From Anaerobacillus alkalidiazotrophicus (GTDB lineage: Bacteria; Bacillota; Bacilli; Bacillales_H; Anaerobacillaceae): DNA of 64,000 nt. The stretch covers positions 125,500-189,499 of the forward strand of contig NZ_MLQS01000017.1 in the NCBI RefSeq assembly GCF_001866055.1, read 5' to 3'. The notes under the pieces were generated by a model. It did no database searches. It was not told the origin of the DNA and was given only the letters and a program-made list of their open reading frames with translations. This document shows, piece by piece, positions 43,327 through 51,775 of this stretch; the stretch's first letter is position 1; each line of letters opens with the position of its first letter. Made by a program: the position numbers and the translations under genes.

Positions 43327-43429
43327 AATTTCATAATTACCTAAATGGAGCTACATAAGTCTAAATGTTGTTGAATGAAGACCGTTTCCAACAACATTTA
43401 GTATCAGAGTAGCGAACAATTATGAAATT
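43327..43429 (+). repeat. R4 element, copy with inverted loop
   Basis: Outer ends AATTTCATAATT/AATTATGAAATT, inner stem CTAAATGTTGTT/AACAACATTTAG. Its arms run as in the copy at 57815, but the loop (GAATGAAGACCGTTTCC) is reversed relative to that copy. A further half arm (GGTAATTATGAAATTTACTT) lies at 43545. Confidence 0.75.
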
Positions 43430-43649
43430 CATTAAGCTAAGTAAATATACAATAAAAGTTCCGTCATTCTTGCTACTAGGCGATTATATATAATTGTGTA
43501 GGTTTGATCATAACTAGATAAAGAGTTATCTAGCTTGCTTTTGGTAATTATGAAATTTACTTAATTAAAAGTTAAGCGAATTTTCTTACTGAATTAAGAT
43601 ATCCATTAAATAAAACATCGGATGGATCTGACTGTGAGGGTTAATGATA

Positions 43650-44930
43650 ATGAATTTTCTGCTTTTAAATGTATTGATTATATTACTATGTGTGTTTATT
43701 TATACTATCTTTTTCTTAAACTCAAAAATGGAGATCACAAACCGGAAAGTTATCTTAGTCGTAATATCAGGTGTTGGAACTGTACTTTGTATGTCATTTC
43801 CGTTTAGTGATATTTATGGTCATTACTATGATTTACGCTTAATTCCATTTATGTTAGGAGCGTTATATGGTGGAAGAGCTGTTGGCTTATCAGTGTTTCT
43901 TATCATGATTTTTTATCGCTATTTCATAGATGTAGGTAGCGGATTTTACTTAGCTGTTGCCCAAGGATTTATTTTATTAGTACTCACCTATTTCTTTAGT
44001 CCTCAATTTAAACAATATGTTTTTAAGAAAAAATTAGCTTTTACCTCAAGTATCACTCTTTTATTAATAGTTATGACTTTTTCTATTAACATTTTTCTTA
44101 TACCTAGTAAATTAGATCAACACCACTTTAGTGTTCTATTAAACTATTCAATTGTATTATTCCTAACATTTTTCTTAGTTATCTATATGATTGAATATAT
44201 ACTTCGTAATCGGAAAATAGCGCTAGAATTTTCTGAATCAGAAAGACTCCGTGTAGTTAGTGAGCTAGCAGCAAGTGTTTCTCATGAAGTAAAAAATCCG
44301 TTAACAGTAACCAGAGGTTTTATTCAATTGTTGTATGAAAGAGATTTGGATCAAAACAAAAAAGAAGAGTATATTGATTTTTCACTTCAAGAGCTAGATC
44401 GAGCGCAAGAAATTATTTCTGATTATTTAACATTTGCTAATCCAACTGAGAAGAATATGTTTATTTCAATAAATGTGAATAAAGAAATAGAATATTTAAT
44501 TCAAGTTATGACTCCGTTTGCATTAACAAATAAGATTAAATTAATATTTGAAGAAAGTTCTGATTGTTACTTAATAGGAGATAAGCAAAAGTTTCGTCAA
44601 TGCTTAATGAACATAGTTAAAAATGGTATCGAAGCAATTCCAAATGGAGAAGGTGGCGAGATTACCATAAGTGTTAAAATGTTGGAGCGTGAAATCATTA
44701 TTAGTATTAAGGATAATGGTATCGGTATGTCTCACCAACAGCTCAAAAAACTGGGATTGCCATATCATTCTACAAAAGAAAAAGGAACAGGACTAGGTAC
44801 AGTCGTAGTATACAATGTGGTTAAGGCTATGGGTGGCCTAGTTCAAGTTGAAAGTGAAAAAGGAAAAGGAACGACATTTACGTTAATATTTTCGAACATC
44901 AATGAAAAAGCACCACACACAAATAAGTGA
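43650..44930 (+). CDS. Sensor histidine kinase with 5TM receptor, second of a pair
   Basis: A 426-residue paralogue of the preceding kinase: the same 5TM region ('YDLRLIPFMLGALYGGRAVG'), phosphoacceptor 'ELAASVSHEVKNPLTVTRGF', N-box 'MNIVKNGIEAIPNGEGG', G-boxes 'DNGIGMSHQQL' and 'KGTGLGTVVVYNV'. The inner ATG at 43650 sits nine bases from GAGGG; the ATG at 43644 is too near. The pair probably arose by tandem duplication; the sensor halves have diverged more than the kinase halves. Confidence 0.9.
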   Translation: MNFLLLNVLIILLCVFIYTIFFLNSKMEITNRKVILVVISGVGTVLCMSFPFSDIYGHYYDLRLIPFMLGALYGGRAVGLSVFLIMIFYRYFIDVGSGFYLAVAQGFILLVLTYFFSPQFKQYVFKKKLAFTSSITLLLIVMTFSINIFLIPSKLDQHHFSVLLNYSIVLFLTFFLVIYMIEYILRNRKIALEFSESERLRVVSELAASVSHEVKNPLTVTRGFIQLLYERDLDQNKKEEYIDFSLQELDRAQEIISDYLTFANPTEKNMFISINVNKEIEYLIQVMTPFALTNKIKLIFEESSDCYLIGDKQKFRQCLMNIVKNGIEAIPNGEGGEITISVKMLEREIIISIKDNGIGMSHQQLKKLGLPYHSTKEKGTGLGTVVVYNVVKAMGGLVQVESEKGKGTTFTLIFSNINEKAPHTNK

Positions 44931-44954
44931 ATGGAGCTTTAGTTTTTACATTAC

Positions 44955-44999
44955 GCAAAAGCAGCTGCTCGTGACCAAGGCGCTTGCGCTTTTCTTGTT
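44955..44999 (+). repeat. R1 fragment, 3' end
   Basis: AAAGCAGCTGCTCGTGACCAAGGCGCTTGCGCTTTTCTTGTT, identical to the end of the copy at 52.1 kb. It meets the stop codon of the minus-strand gene. Confidence 0.7.
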
Positions 45000-45402
45000 A
45001 AAAGTTATGCCAATTTGACATAAACCAAAACGTACCTATTGTGATAATGATGTAACCGAACCCAATCGTTGAGATCTTTCTTAAATGTTTTTGTTGTGCT
45101 TCTATATCTTTTTCTAATTGATATAGTTTTAGTCGTTTAGAGAATATTCCTAGAAAAGCTCCAATTACTAGCACTAATATAACTGAAATCCATACACGTA
45201 AAGAAGTGTAATCTGGAAAAATAATAAATCCTGTAATTAGAGATACAAATAAAGCTAAGTTAGCGAGCATAACAAGAATTTTCCATAGCTTTGGTGTTGG
45301 TAGCTGTTGTTTCGTTCTGCTTTTTACAAAAGCGATAATTGGCAGTGGGAAAAGTATTAAAAATAATATTGAAATAAGTTGATGAGCTATTAATAATAAC
45401 AT
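44998..45402 (-). CDS. Four-helix membrane protein, unknown
   Basis: About 134 residues with four hydrophobic segments and a charged loop before the last one ('LKLYQLEKDIEAQQKHLRK'). The start is the ATG at 45402 after a perfect AGGAGGT; the frame continues upstream to 45489 without a better site. Not recognised. Its TAA abuts an R1 end. Confidence 0.6.
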   Translation of the reverse strand: MLLLIAHQLISILFLILFPLPIIAFVKSRTKQQLPTPKLWKILVMLANLALFVSLITGFIIFPDYTSLRVWISVILVLVIGAFLGIFSKRLKLYQLEKDIEAQQKHLRKISTIGFGYIIITIGTFWFMSNWHNF

Positions 45403-45623
45403 AAGTGCGTACCTCCTATAATTCTCACATGAACATACAATATCAATATAGTCAAAGAGAATCAAATTTAATGCATAAAAGAAAAACAAACGCGAGGGTT
45501 AATTATTTTTGTAAATTTCTCACCAATCGTTTAATGTTATAATAAAATATATATATTAATACGAATTCACCTATAAAATTTGGTAAACATAAAAGTTAGA
45601 ATATTGTTTGAAAGGAGTTAAAC

Positions 45624-46259
45624 ATGGCAACTACACATAGATATTCAAAAGGTGAGGAAATTGCAAACGCCATAAGTCATGGGGTTGGGATCGTATTTAG
45701 TATTTCTGCATTAACATTGTTGATTGTGTTTGCTTCTATCGAGGGGGCAGTTTCAAGTATAATTAGCTTTACTGTTTACGGAGTGACGATGGTACTATTA
45801 TATGTATCATCCACATTACTTCACGCATTCCCAGAAGGTAAGGTGAAAAATCTTTTTGAAATTTTTGACCATTCCTCTATTTATTTGTTTATTGCAGGCT
45901 CTTATACCCCGATCTTAGTAAATGTTATTGGTGGCAAATTGGGTTATTCATTACTCGCTTTACTCTGGTCTATTGCTGGAATAGGTATTGTTTTTAAAGT
46001 ATTTTTTGTTCGCCGTTTTTTATATACATCTACTCTTTTGTATATTTTGATGGGTTGGTTGATTGTCTTTGCATGGCAACCGCTTGTGAAGAATTTTCAT
46101 GATATTGGTGTTATTTTGTTAATTATTGGTGGACTATTATATACAGTCGGTGCTTTATTTTATATGTTTCGTTGGTTCCCTTTTCATCATATGGTATGGC
46201 ACATTTTTGTTTTAGCAGGTACAGTTGTACACTTTTTGGCGATATTATTATTTGCATAG
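45624..46259 (+). CDS. Hemolysin III / PAQR-family membrane protein
   Basis: A 211-residue protein with seven helices. It has the family's 'EEIANAISHGVGI' start, 'STLLHAFPEGKVKNLFEIFD' followed by 'HSSIYLFIAGSYTP', and the C-terminal 'HHMVWHIFVLAGTVVHFL'. The Ser/His/Asp/His residues form a zinc site in PAQR proteins. Bacterial members (TrhA/YqfA) affect membrane energetics or fluidity. Ribosome site AAAGGAG. Confidence 0.93.
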   Translation: MATTHRYSKGEEIANAISHGVGIVFSISALTLLIVFASIEGAVSSIISFTVYGVTMVLLYVSSTLLHAFPEGKVKNLFEIFDHSSIYLFIAGSYTPILVNVIGGKLGYSLLALLWSIAGIGIVFKVFFVRRFLYTSTLLYILMGWLIVFAWQPLVKNFHDIGVILLIIGGLLYTVGALFYMFRWFPFHHMVWHIFVLAGTVVHFLAILLFA

Positions 46260-46291
46260 GGTACATCGGTTAGTAAGTAAATATAATAAAA

Positions 46292-46331
46292 AATAAGAGC
46301 GTTCAAAGTGAAATTTGAACGCTCTTATTCG
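46292..46331. terminator. Bidirectional terminator
   Basis: AATAAGAGCGTTCAAA-GTGAAA-TTTGAACGCTCTTATT; shared by the hemolysin III gene and the YjcZ-type gene facing it. Confidence 0.85.
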
Positions 46332-46341
46332 ACATTCCTAG

Positions 46342-46446
46342 TTAGTATTTAACAAATGCAGCGCCAATGATAACTAGTAAGATGAACAGAACTAGAATTA
46401 ACGTAAAATCAGTGATTGGCTTAGGGGCTGGTGGGTAATAACTCAT
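46342..46446 (-). CDS. YjcZ-family sporulation peptide
   Basis: 34 residues, 'MSYYPPAPKPITD' followed by 'FTLILVLFILLVIIGAAFVKY'. The helix is the same as in the peptide at 10660, with a different N-terminus. Ribosome site AAAGGTGG before ATG. Confidence 0.85.
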   Translation of the reverse strand: MSYYPPAPKPITDFTLILVLFILLVIIGAAFVKY

Positions 46447-46559
46447 GTAATTCACCACCTTTCATTATGGTTAGTACATACTATGCAAGGCATTTTAGAA
46501 AGATATGGATAAAAGTACTGTAAGTAGAGAAATGTATTTTTGTGTAATAGATGATTGTA

Positions 46560-46600
46560 TTTTATCCCACTCTTAAGGGGCAGTGAGACCTCCACTGACG
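46560..46600 (+). repeat. R2 fragment, left end
   Basis: TTTATCCCACTCTTAAGGGGCAGTGAGACCTCCAC, then unrelated DNA. It lies 66 bases before a full copy. Confidence 0.65.
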
Positions 46601-46665
46601 TAAATTGGAAAAAGTTGGCTAACTAAGGCATAGCTAGCTTCTTTAGACTAGGTTTGCTAAGTTTT

Positions 46666-46883
46666 TTTATCCCACTCTTAAGGGGCAAGTAAGACCCCCA
46701 CCTCAAAACTTAAGAAAATCGAGAAGTTTAGGTGGGGGATAAACTGCCCCTAAAGGTCCGATATAGAATAACTTTCATCAGTGAAAGCTGATGATTAGTT
46801 ATTCTTATGCCTGTGGTATAAGTTGAACTAACAATCAGTGGGGGATGAAGGAAAACCCCCACTGATTGAAGTTCAGCTTTATT
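46666..46883 (+). repeat. R2 element, long form
   Basis: A full three-hairpin copy with TTTAT on both sides, nearly identical to those at 9226 and 10356. Its right TTTAT forms the stop codon of the aldolase-like gene. Confidence 0.85.
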
Positions 46884-47982
46884 TCATTTTGCCACGCGCA
46901 TCGACTAACCATTCATCGACGATTAATCCGTTATGATGCACAATGTAATGATCAAAAAGGTTAGCTACGGCACAAGAATGGTTTGGAATAATTTGAACTT
47001 TATCAGTAAGTTTTAATGAAGTTTTGCTAGAAAGAGTACCGACACCGTGTTCCTCTGATAGTCGCGCAAGAGTAACTTCAGGGTAATTAATGATCGAACC
47101 ATATCCAACAACACTCTTGTTTCCATGAGCCCCTTGATCCAGTGATAAAGCTTTACTACCTGTATCAAAAATAATCCGTTCCTTCTTACAACTAACGACT
47201 GATGCAAGGATGGTTAATGCACATCGAGATGGAGTGGTTACACCTAAGCCGACCTGACACATATCAAAAAAGGCGGCGTTTCCAGGACGGATTTCTGTTA
47301 TCCCTTTTATTTTTGCACCAAATTTAAATGTCGGTGTAGAACCTATGCTACGATGTTTGATAGGTATATTTACTTCTTCACATGCCTTTGCACTTTGTAA
47401 CACAACTTTAGCTTCAGCCGTAGCAATGGCTTTAACTTCCTCTAGTGAACTTGCAGCATAAGAATGCCCTGCATGTGTAAAAATACCTGTTAATGTTAGG
47501 TTAGGTAATTTTGTAATAGCTGTAGCTAACTCGACGACTTCCTCAACCTCAATACCACAACGGTTTAGTCCGGAATTTATTTTGATCCAAACCTCTAGTC
47601 GCTTTCTTCCTACAAATGCTTTATTTACAAGAATAGCTTGCTCAATTGAATCTATAGCAATGGTCGTTTCTGTTTTTTCTGCCAAAGATTGCAGACGTTG
47701 TAGTTTACGAGAGTTAGAAAGAGGGTAGGCAATTAAGATATTAGTAATTCCTGCTTCAGCCATTATTTCGGCCTCTTCAAGCTTTGCTACTGTTATTCCA
47801 CAAGCTCCTTTAGCCATCTGCATTTTAGCAATTTGGATACTTTTATGAGTTTTTATGTGCGGTCGCCACTTGATGTTGTTTGTTTTAGCGATGGTGCTAA
47901 TTTCATTTACGTTTTGTTCAAGTTTAGTTAGGTCAAGTAACATGGCTGGAGTATCTAACGAAAAAATTGATTTATTTTTCAA
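46879..47982 (-). CDS. D-threonine aldolase / D-serine dehydratase-like PLP enzyme
   Basis: A 367-residue fold-type III enzyme. The PLP lysine is in 'WRPHIKTHKS' near residue 44, 'RPGNAAFFD' lies in the barrel end, and the metal site 'IPNHSCAVANLFD' (His-x-Cys) near residue 334 is that of DSD1-type D-serine dehydratases and D-threonine aldolases. It would split or dehydrate D-3-hydroxyamino acids. It is a single gene; the substrate choice is open. The ribosome site GAGGTGATAAAT suits ATG at 47982. Confidence 0.85.
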   Translation of the reverse strand: MKNKSIFSLDTPAMLLDLTKLEQNVNEISTIAKTNNIKWRPHIKTHKSIQIAKMQMAKGACGITVAKLEEAEIMAEAGITNILIAYPLSNSRKLQRLQSLAEKTETTIAIDSIEQAILVNKAFVGRKRLEVWIKINSGLNRCGIEVEEVVELATAITKLPNLTLTGIFTHAGHSYAASSLEEVKAIATAEAKVVLQSAKACEEVNIPIKHRSIGSTPTFKFGAKIKGITEIRPGNAAFFDMCQVGLGVTTPSRCALTILASVVSCKKERIIFDTGSKALSLDQGAHGNKSVVGYGSIINYPEVTLARLSEEHGVGTLSSKTSLKLTDKVQIIPNHSCAVANLFDHYIVHHNGLIVDEWLVDARGKMK

Positions 47983-48060
47983 GATTTATCACCTCATAAG
48001 TTCATTAGATTATATTTTTTTATGAAAGTATAGATTCTTAAAGTAGCTTCATTTTCTACA

Positions 48061-48107
48061 GAATGCACCACTTTCCCTTGGCGAAAAGTAACTAGTGATG
48101 CATTCTA
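48061..48107. other. Inverted repeat in the aldolase/DedA gap
   Basis: AGAATGCA ... TGCATTCT with inner ACTTT/AAAGT-type pairing. The rest of 47983-48320 holds no gene. A second inverted pair (AGAAAAAC/GTTTTTCT, 48252-48299) lies just before the DedA-like gene. Confidence 0.4.
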
Positions 48108-48320
48108 TTGCTTATCCTAGTGATCAAGACTGCATACGTATTTAGAAAAAGACAATTTTATTTACTATGTGCCTATCCACCATTTACAATGGATATTAAT
48201 GGAACTTCTAATTTATTATTGGAATGACAAATTTAAAGAGTCCCAATTATAAGAAAAACGAAGCGAATCATAATCGGTTTGTGATTAGTTAAGTTTTTCT
48301 AATAGGGAGTAGATGGCCAA

Positions 48321-49086
48321 ATGGAGATAGATGTTTTAAAGAATTTATTAAATGAACTCGGTTATTTTGGTGTTTTTTTATGGTTATGGTTAGGAATGCT
48401 TGGTATACCAGTTCCGAATGAAGTGGTCGTAGCATCAATAGGTTATTTGTCAACTACACCTTTATTAAAAATAGAGAAAGTTATTATTATTGGTTATTTA
48501 GGGTTAATATCTAGTTTAACTACTAGCTATCTACTAGGTAGAATCGTAGGAAAACGGTTTGTGAGATACTTTTCTATAAAGCCTGGATCAAAATCCTCAC
48601 TCCGTAAAGCTTCCAAATTTAATAAAAAAATATCATGTGTATTCTTTAATCATTAGCTATTTTATACCTGGTGTACGTAATTTTGTCCCATTTTTATATG
48701 GTATGATGCGGCATTCTTATTTAAGGTTTGCTCTACTTTCCTATTTTACAGCTTTTGTTTGGTTTAGTCTCTTTTTTTATTTAGGAATGATCACTGGTCA
48801 AAATAGTGATAGTTCAACCTTTGTCACTATATCAGCATTAATAATTCTTATATTAGGATTTTTATCCCACTCTTAAGGGGCAAGTAAGACCCCCACCTCA
48901 AAACTTAAGAAAATCGAGAAGTTTAGGTGGGGGATAAACTGCCCCTAAAGGTCCGATATAGAATAACTAACAATCAGTGGGGGATGAAGGAAAACCCCCA
49001 CTGATTGAAGTTCAGCTTTATTTGTTAACTGGATTAAACGAAAAAAAGAGTCGAAGAACAGTTACATGGGTGAAGTTGTAAATTGA
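48321..49086 (+). pseudogene. DedA-family membrane protein gene, frameshifted and split by an R2 element
   Basis: The first part (111 codons) reads 'GVFLWLWLGMLGIPVPNEVV', a DedA start. At the A7 run (48624-48630) the frame shifts by one; dropping one A gives 'KKYHVYSLIISYFIPGVRN', the conserved DedA core with its Arg. The second part runs into R2 at 48866. Joining across R2 with a single TTTAT restores 'ILGFLFVNWIKRKKESKN' and a TGA at 49084. The whole would be about 204 residues, the normal family size. DedA proteins act in membrane lipid handling. Both lesions make the gene inactive unless the shift is programmed. Confidence 0.88.
48861..49021 (+). repeat. R2 element, short form, inserted in the DedA gene
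   Basis: TTTAT (48861-48865), a 151-bp core from CCCACTC to TTCAGC, then TTTAT (49017-49021). The central hairpin is missing, as at 17697 but with a slightly different joint (GATATAGAATAACTAACAATC). The host gene is restored by removing core plus one TTTAT. Confidence 0.92.
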
Positions 49087-49109
49087 AAAATCTTGTAGGG
49101 AGGGGTGAA

Positions 49110-50255
49110 ATGGTGAGAGAAGCAGTCATCGTTCAAGCGGTACGAACACCAATTGGTCGGAGAAATGGGATATTAAGTAGTATACGCCCAGATGAAATGT
49201 TATCTCTTGTTCTTAGTGAGGTTGTAAAAAGGGCAGGAATTAGTAAGAAAGAAATAGATGATGTCATTTGTGGCTGTGTTACTCAGTGTAGTGAGCAAGC
49301 AGCTAATATTGCTAGGATAGCTGCGCTTATCGCTGGTTTTCCTAAAGAAGTTCCTGGAGTAACGATCGATAGACAGTGTGGTTCTAGCGAACAAGCTATT
49401 CATTTTGCAGCGCAAGCAATTCTTAGTGGCGACATGGATGTCGTTATTGCTTCAGGTGTAGAGAGTATGTCAAGGGTGCCGATGTTTTCACAGTTTCAAG
49501 GTCGTAAAGAAAGTAAAAGGCTTTCTGACCAATATGAAATGGTACATCAAGGTTTGTCAGCTGAACGAATTGCCGACAATTGGAACTTGAGCCGTCAACA
49601 ATTAGATGAATTTGCATTGAGTAGTCACCAAAAAGCAATAAGGGCGAGAGAAAAGTTTAAACAAGAAATGATGCCATTGGACATTGAAGTTAATGGTGAA
49701 AAACATCGTGTAACTGAGGATGAAGGTCCAAGGGATAACACTTCTTTAGCCAAACTATCTAATTTAAAAACCCCATTTTTAGAGAATGGGAGAATAACAG
49801 CTGGTAATGCTAGTCAAATCAGTGATGGTGCAGCAGCAATTTTAATTATGTCAAAAGAAAAAGCCTTACAGTTAGGAGTGAAAGGAAAATTTCGAATTGT
49901 AGCTCGAACCGTAGTCGGTTCAGATCCTACTTTAATGCTAACAGGTCCAATTTTTGCGACAAAAAAGGTATTACAAAAAGCAGGGTTAACCTTGAAAGAT
50001 ATTGACTTATTTGAAATAAACGAAGCTTTTGCGTCTGTGCCTTTAGTGTGTGAAAAAGAATTAGGGATTAATAGGGATAAGATAAATGTAAACGGTGGTG
50101 CAATAGCATTAGGACATCCTCTTGGTGCTACAGGAGCAAGAATGATGACAACGTTATGCCATGAATTAGAAAGAAGTGGCTTGCGGTATGGACTTACAGC
50201 TATTTGTGAAGGATATGGAATGGCCAATGCGACTATTATTGAACGTATTAAGTGA
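49110..50255 (+). CDS. Thiolase (acetyl-CoA acyltransferase)
   Basis: A 381-residue thiolase: nucleophile Cys in 'DRQCGSSEQAIHFAAQ' near residue 90, 'NEAFASVPLV' (N-E-A-F), His in 'NGGAIALGHPLGATGAR' near residue 338, and a C-terminal Cys loop 'ICEGYGMANATI', where the usual 'GGGxG' is 'EGYGM'. It condenses or cleaves acyl-CoAs; no other fatty-acid genes are nearby, so direction is unclear. The start is the ATG after GGGAGGGGTGA; an in-frame TTG at 49083 lies in the tail of the DedA relic. Confidence 0.92.
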   Translation: MVREAVIVQAVRTPIGRRNGILSSIRPDEMLSLVLSEVVKRAGISKKEIDDVICGCVTQCSEQAANIARIAALIAGFPKEVPGVTIDRQCGSSEQAIHFAAQAILSGDMDVVIASGVESMSRVPMFSQFQGRKESKRLSDQYEMVHQGLSAERIADNWNLSRQQLDEFALSSHQKAIRAREKFKQEMMPLDIEVNGEKHRVTEDEGPRDNTSLAKLSNLKTPFLENGRITAGNASQISDGAAAILIMSKEKALQLGVKGKFRIVARTVVGSDPTLMLTGPIFATKKVLQKAGLTLKDIDLFEINEAFASVPLVCEKELGINRDKINVNGGAIALGHPLGATGARMMTTLCHELERSGLRYGLTAICEGYGMANATIIERIK

Positions 50256-50267
50256 ACTACTAAATAA

Positions 50268-50298
50268 GACACCCATAAGTTGAATGGGTGTCTTATTA
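50268..50298. terminator. Terminator of the thiolase gene
   Basis: AAGACACCCAT-AAGTTG-ATGGGTGTCTTATTAT. Confidence 0.8.
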
Positions 50299-50320
50299 TA
50301 ATCGAAGATTATGTTTCTTT

Positions 50321-51220
50321 CTATTCACTAAGCTTAAATCCTTCATCAAGGGTAACGAAAGTAAATCCTTGCTCTTTTAATAAAGGAATGGCTAATTTCA
50401 CACCCTCTGTTGTTCCCTTTAAAGGCTGATTCATATGTAACAAAGCTATTGATCCGGGTTTTGATGACAGTAAGGCTTCTTTGACTTGGTTTGCTGAATA
50501 GGTAGCTCCAGCATCACCAAGAATGTCATAGTTTACAACTTTCATCCCCAAATCTTCAACAATTTGAACAGCTATTTCATCATAAAAAGCTGTACCAGAA
50601 CGGAAATAACGAACTTTTAGACCTGTAAGTTCGTATATTTTTTTATAATTATTGATCACTTCGTCAATCACCTCATGGACACTCGATGTTGCATTAATTC
50701 CCCAAGCAGTTCCACCTTTAATTGATAAAGGTCGATGATTAGTCCCGTGGTTTTCAATTTGAAATTGTTTAAGGTTTGCCAAATAAAGAAATTCCTCCAA
50801 GTTATTGTTAATCCACCGACTATTAATAAATAATGTAGCAGGAATTCCTTCGTCCACTAAAAAGTTGATTAGTTCCTTATCGTAGTCACTTCCCCATTCC
50901 CCACCACATGCATCAAACGTTAATGCTATGACTTTTTCCTGCGTTGGTAGTCTATGTATAACGCCAGAAACATTTTCGCCCCATTGCTTTGGCTCCGGAT
51001 ACTGTTGGGCATTAATTTGCATAATTTTTTCTTCTAGCAAATAAAAACTATTATTTTCTAGAAAAGAGATACTCAAAGGTACATTAATTAATAATTTACT
51101 TCTCATTATATGGTGATGATCGTCAGCCAAGGTTATTCTTTCTTTTTGAAAAAGAAAAAAAGCGAAACTCCCAGCGACAATAATATTGACCATTAGTATC
51201 AAAGTAATTTTCCTTACCAC
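50321..51220 (-). CDS. Polysaccharide deacetylase with membrane anchor
   Basis: A 299-residue exported NodB-type deacetylase. After a basic start it has one N-terminal helix ('ITLILMVNIIVAGSFAFFLF'), then the catalytic 'ALTFDACGGEWGSDYD' (Asp pair motif; TFDACG replaces TFDDGP), the metal His pair in 'ENHGTNHRPLS', and 'IALLHMNQPLKGT' with the last His. It acts on N-acetyl groups of wall or surface sugars. Confidence 0.9.
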   Translation of the reverse strand: MVRKITLILMVNIIVAGSFAFFLFQKERITLADDHHHIMRSKLLINVPLSISFLENNSFYLLEEKIMQINAQQYPEPKQWGENVSGVIHRLPTQEKVIALTFDACGGEWGSDYDKELINFLVDEGIPATLFINSRWINNNLEEFLYLANLKQFQIENHGTNHRPLSIKGGTAWGINATSSVHEVIDEVINNYKKIYELTGLKVRYFRSGTAFYDEIAVQIVEDLGMKVVNYDILGDAGATYSANQVKEALLSSKPGSIALLHMNQPLKGTTEGVKLAIPLLKEQGFTFVTLDEGFKLSE

Positions 51221-51606
51221 TATTTTTTACCACCTTTATGAGTATGTTTGACCTATTAATACTATAAATTAAAGTTGTGTAAAAATATACAAAGTTTTAT
51301 TTGTGATAAAGTCAATTTATATCATGTGAAATAATTTGTGAAGGTTATAACGCTGTTGTTATATAGATATAGTTATTTAGGTGCGTAGGTAAGACCGACT
51401 GATTGTAAAGTTTTAAAATTTCTCTTTTGTAAGGTTATATTTCTTTTCTAGAAAAATTATCTTGAGAAAGTACCTGTTGTAACAAAGTGTTCACAGGAAG
51501 TGATGAAAATCACAGAATCTAAGCTGACGTTAATGGTACTCTTTTAACTGTTAGATGAGATAGCTCGTTACTTGTGATTTTTTGAACTATCAGAAAGTAT
51601 AAAATT
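51221..51606. other. Intergenic stretch, no gene
   Basis: AT-rich, without a credible frame. From 51607 on the small repeat AAGCTAAGGCTTTCGCC ... GATAAGCCAAGCTTTTCT (see 8613) begins. Confidence 0.4.
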
Positions 51607-51688
51607 TTATGGATGATAGTATAAGAAAAGCTAAGGCTTTCGCCATTAAGACCCCGCGATAAGCCAAGCTTTTCTAACATAATCAGAA

Positions 51689-51775
51689 TTTATCCCACTC
51701 TTAAGGGGCAGTAAGTTAAACTAACAATCAGTGGGGGACGAAGGAAAACCCCCACTGATTGAAGTTCAGCTTTAT
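51689..51775 (+). repeat. R2 element, minimal form, nested in R1
   Basis: TTTAT, then CCCACTCTTAAGGGGCAGTA joined to AGTTAAACTAACAATCAG, the right hairpin only, then TTCAGC and TTTAT. Removing it with one TTTAT gives ATCAGAATTTATAAATTTC, exactly the R1 sequence at 9019. Confidence 0.9.
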
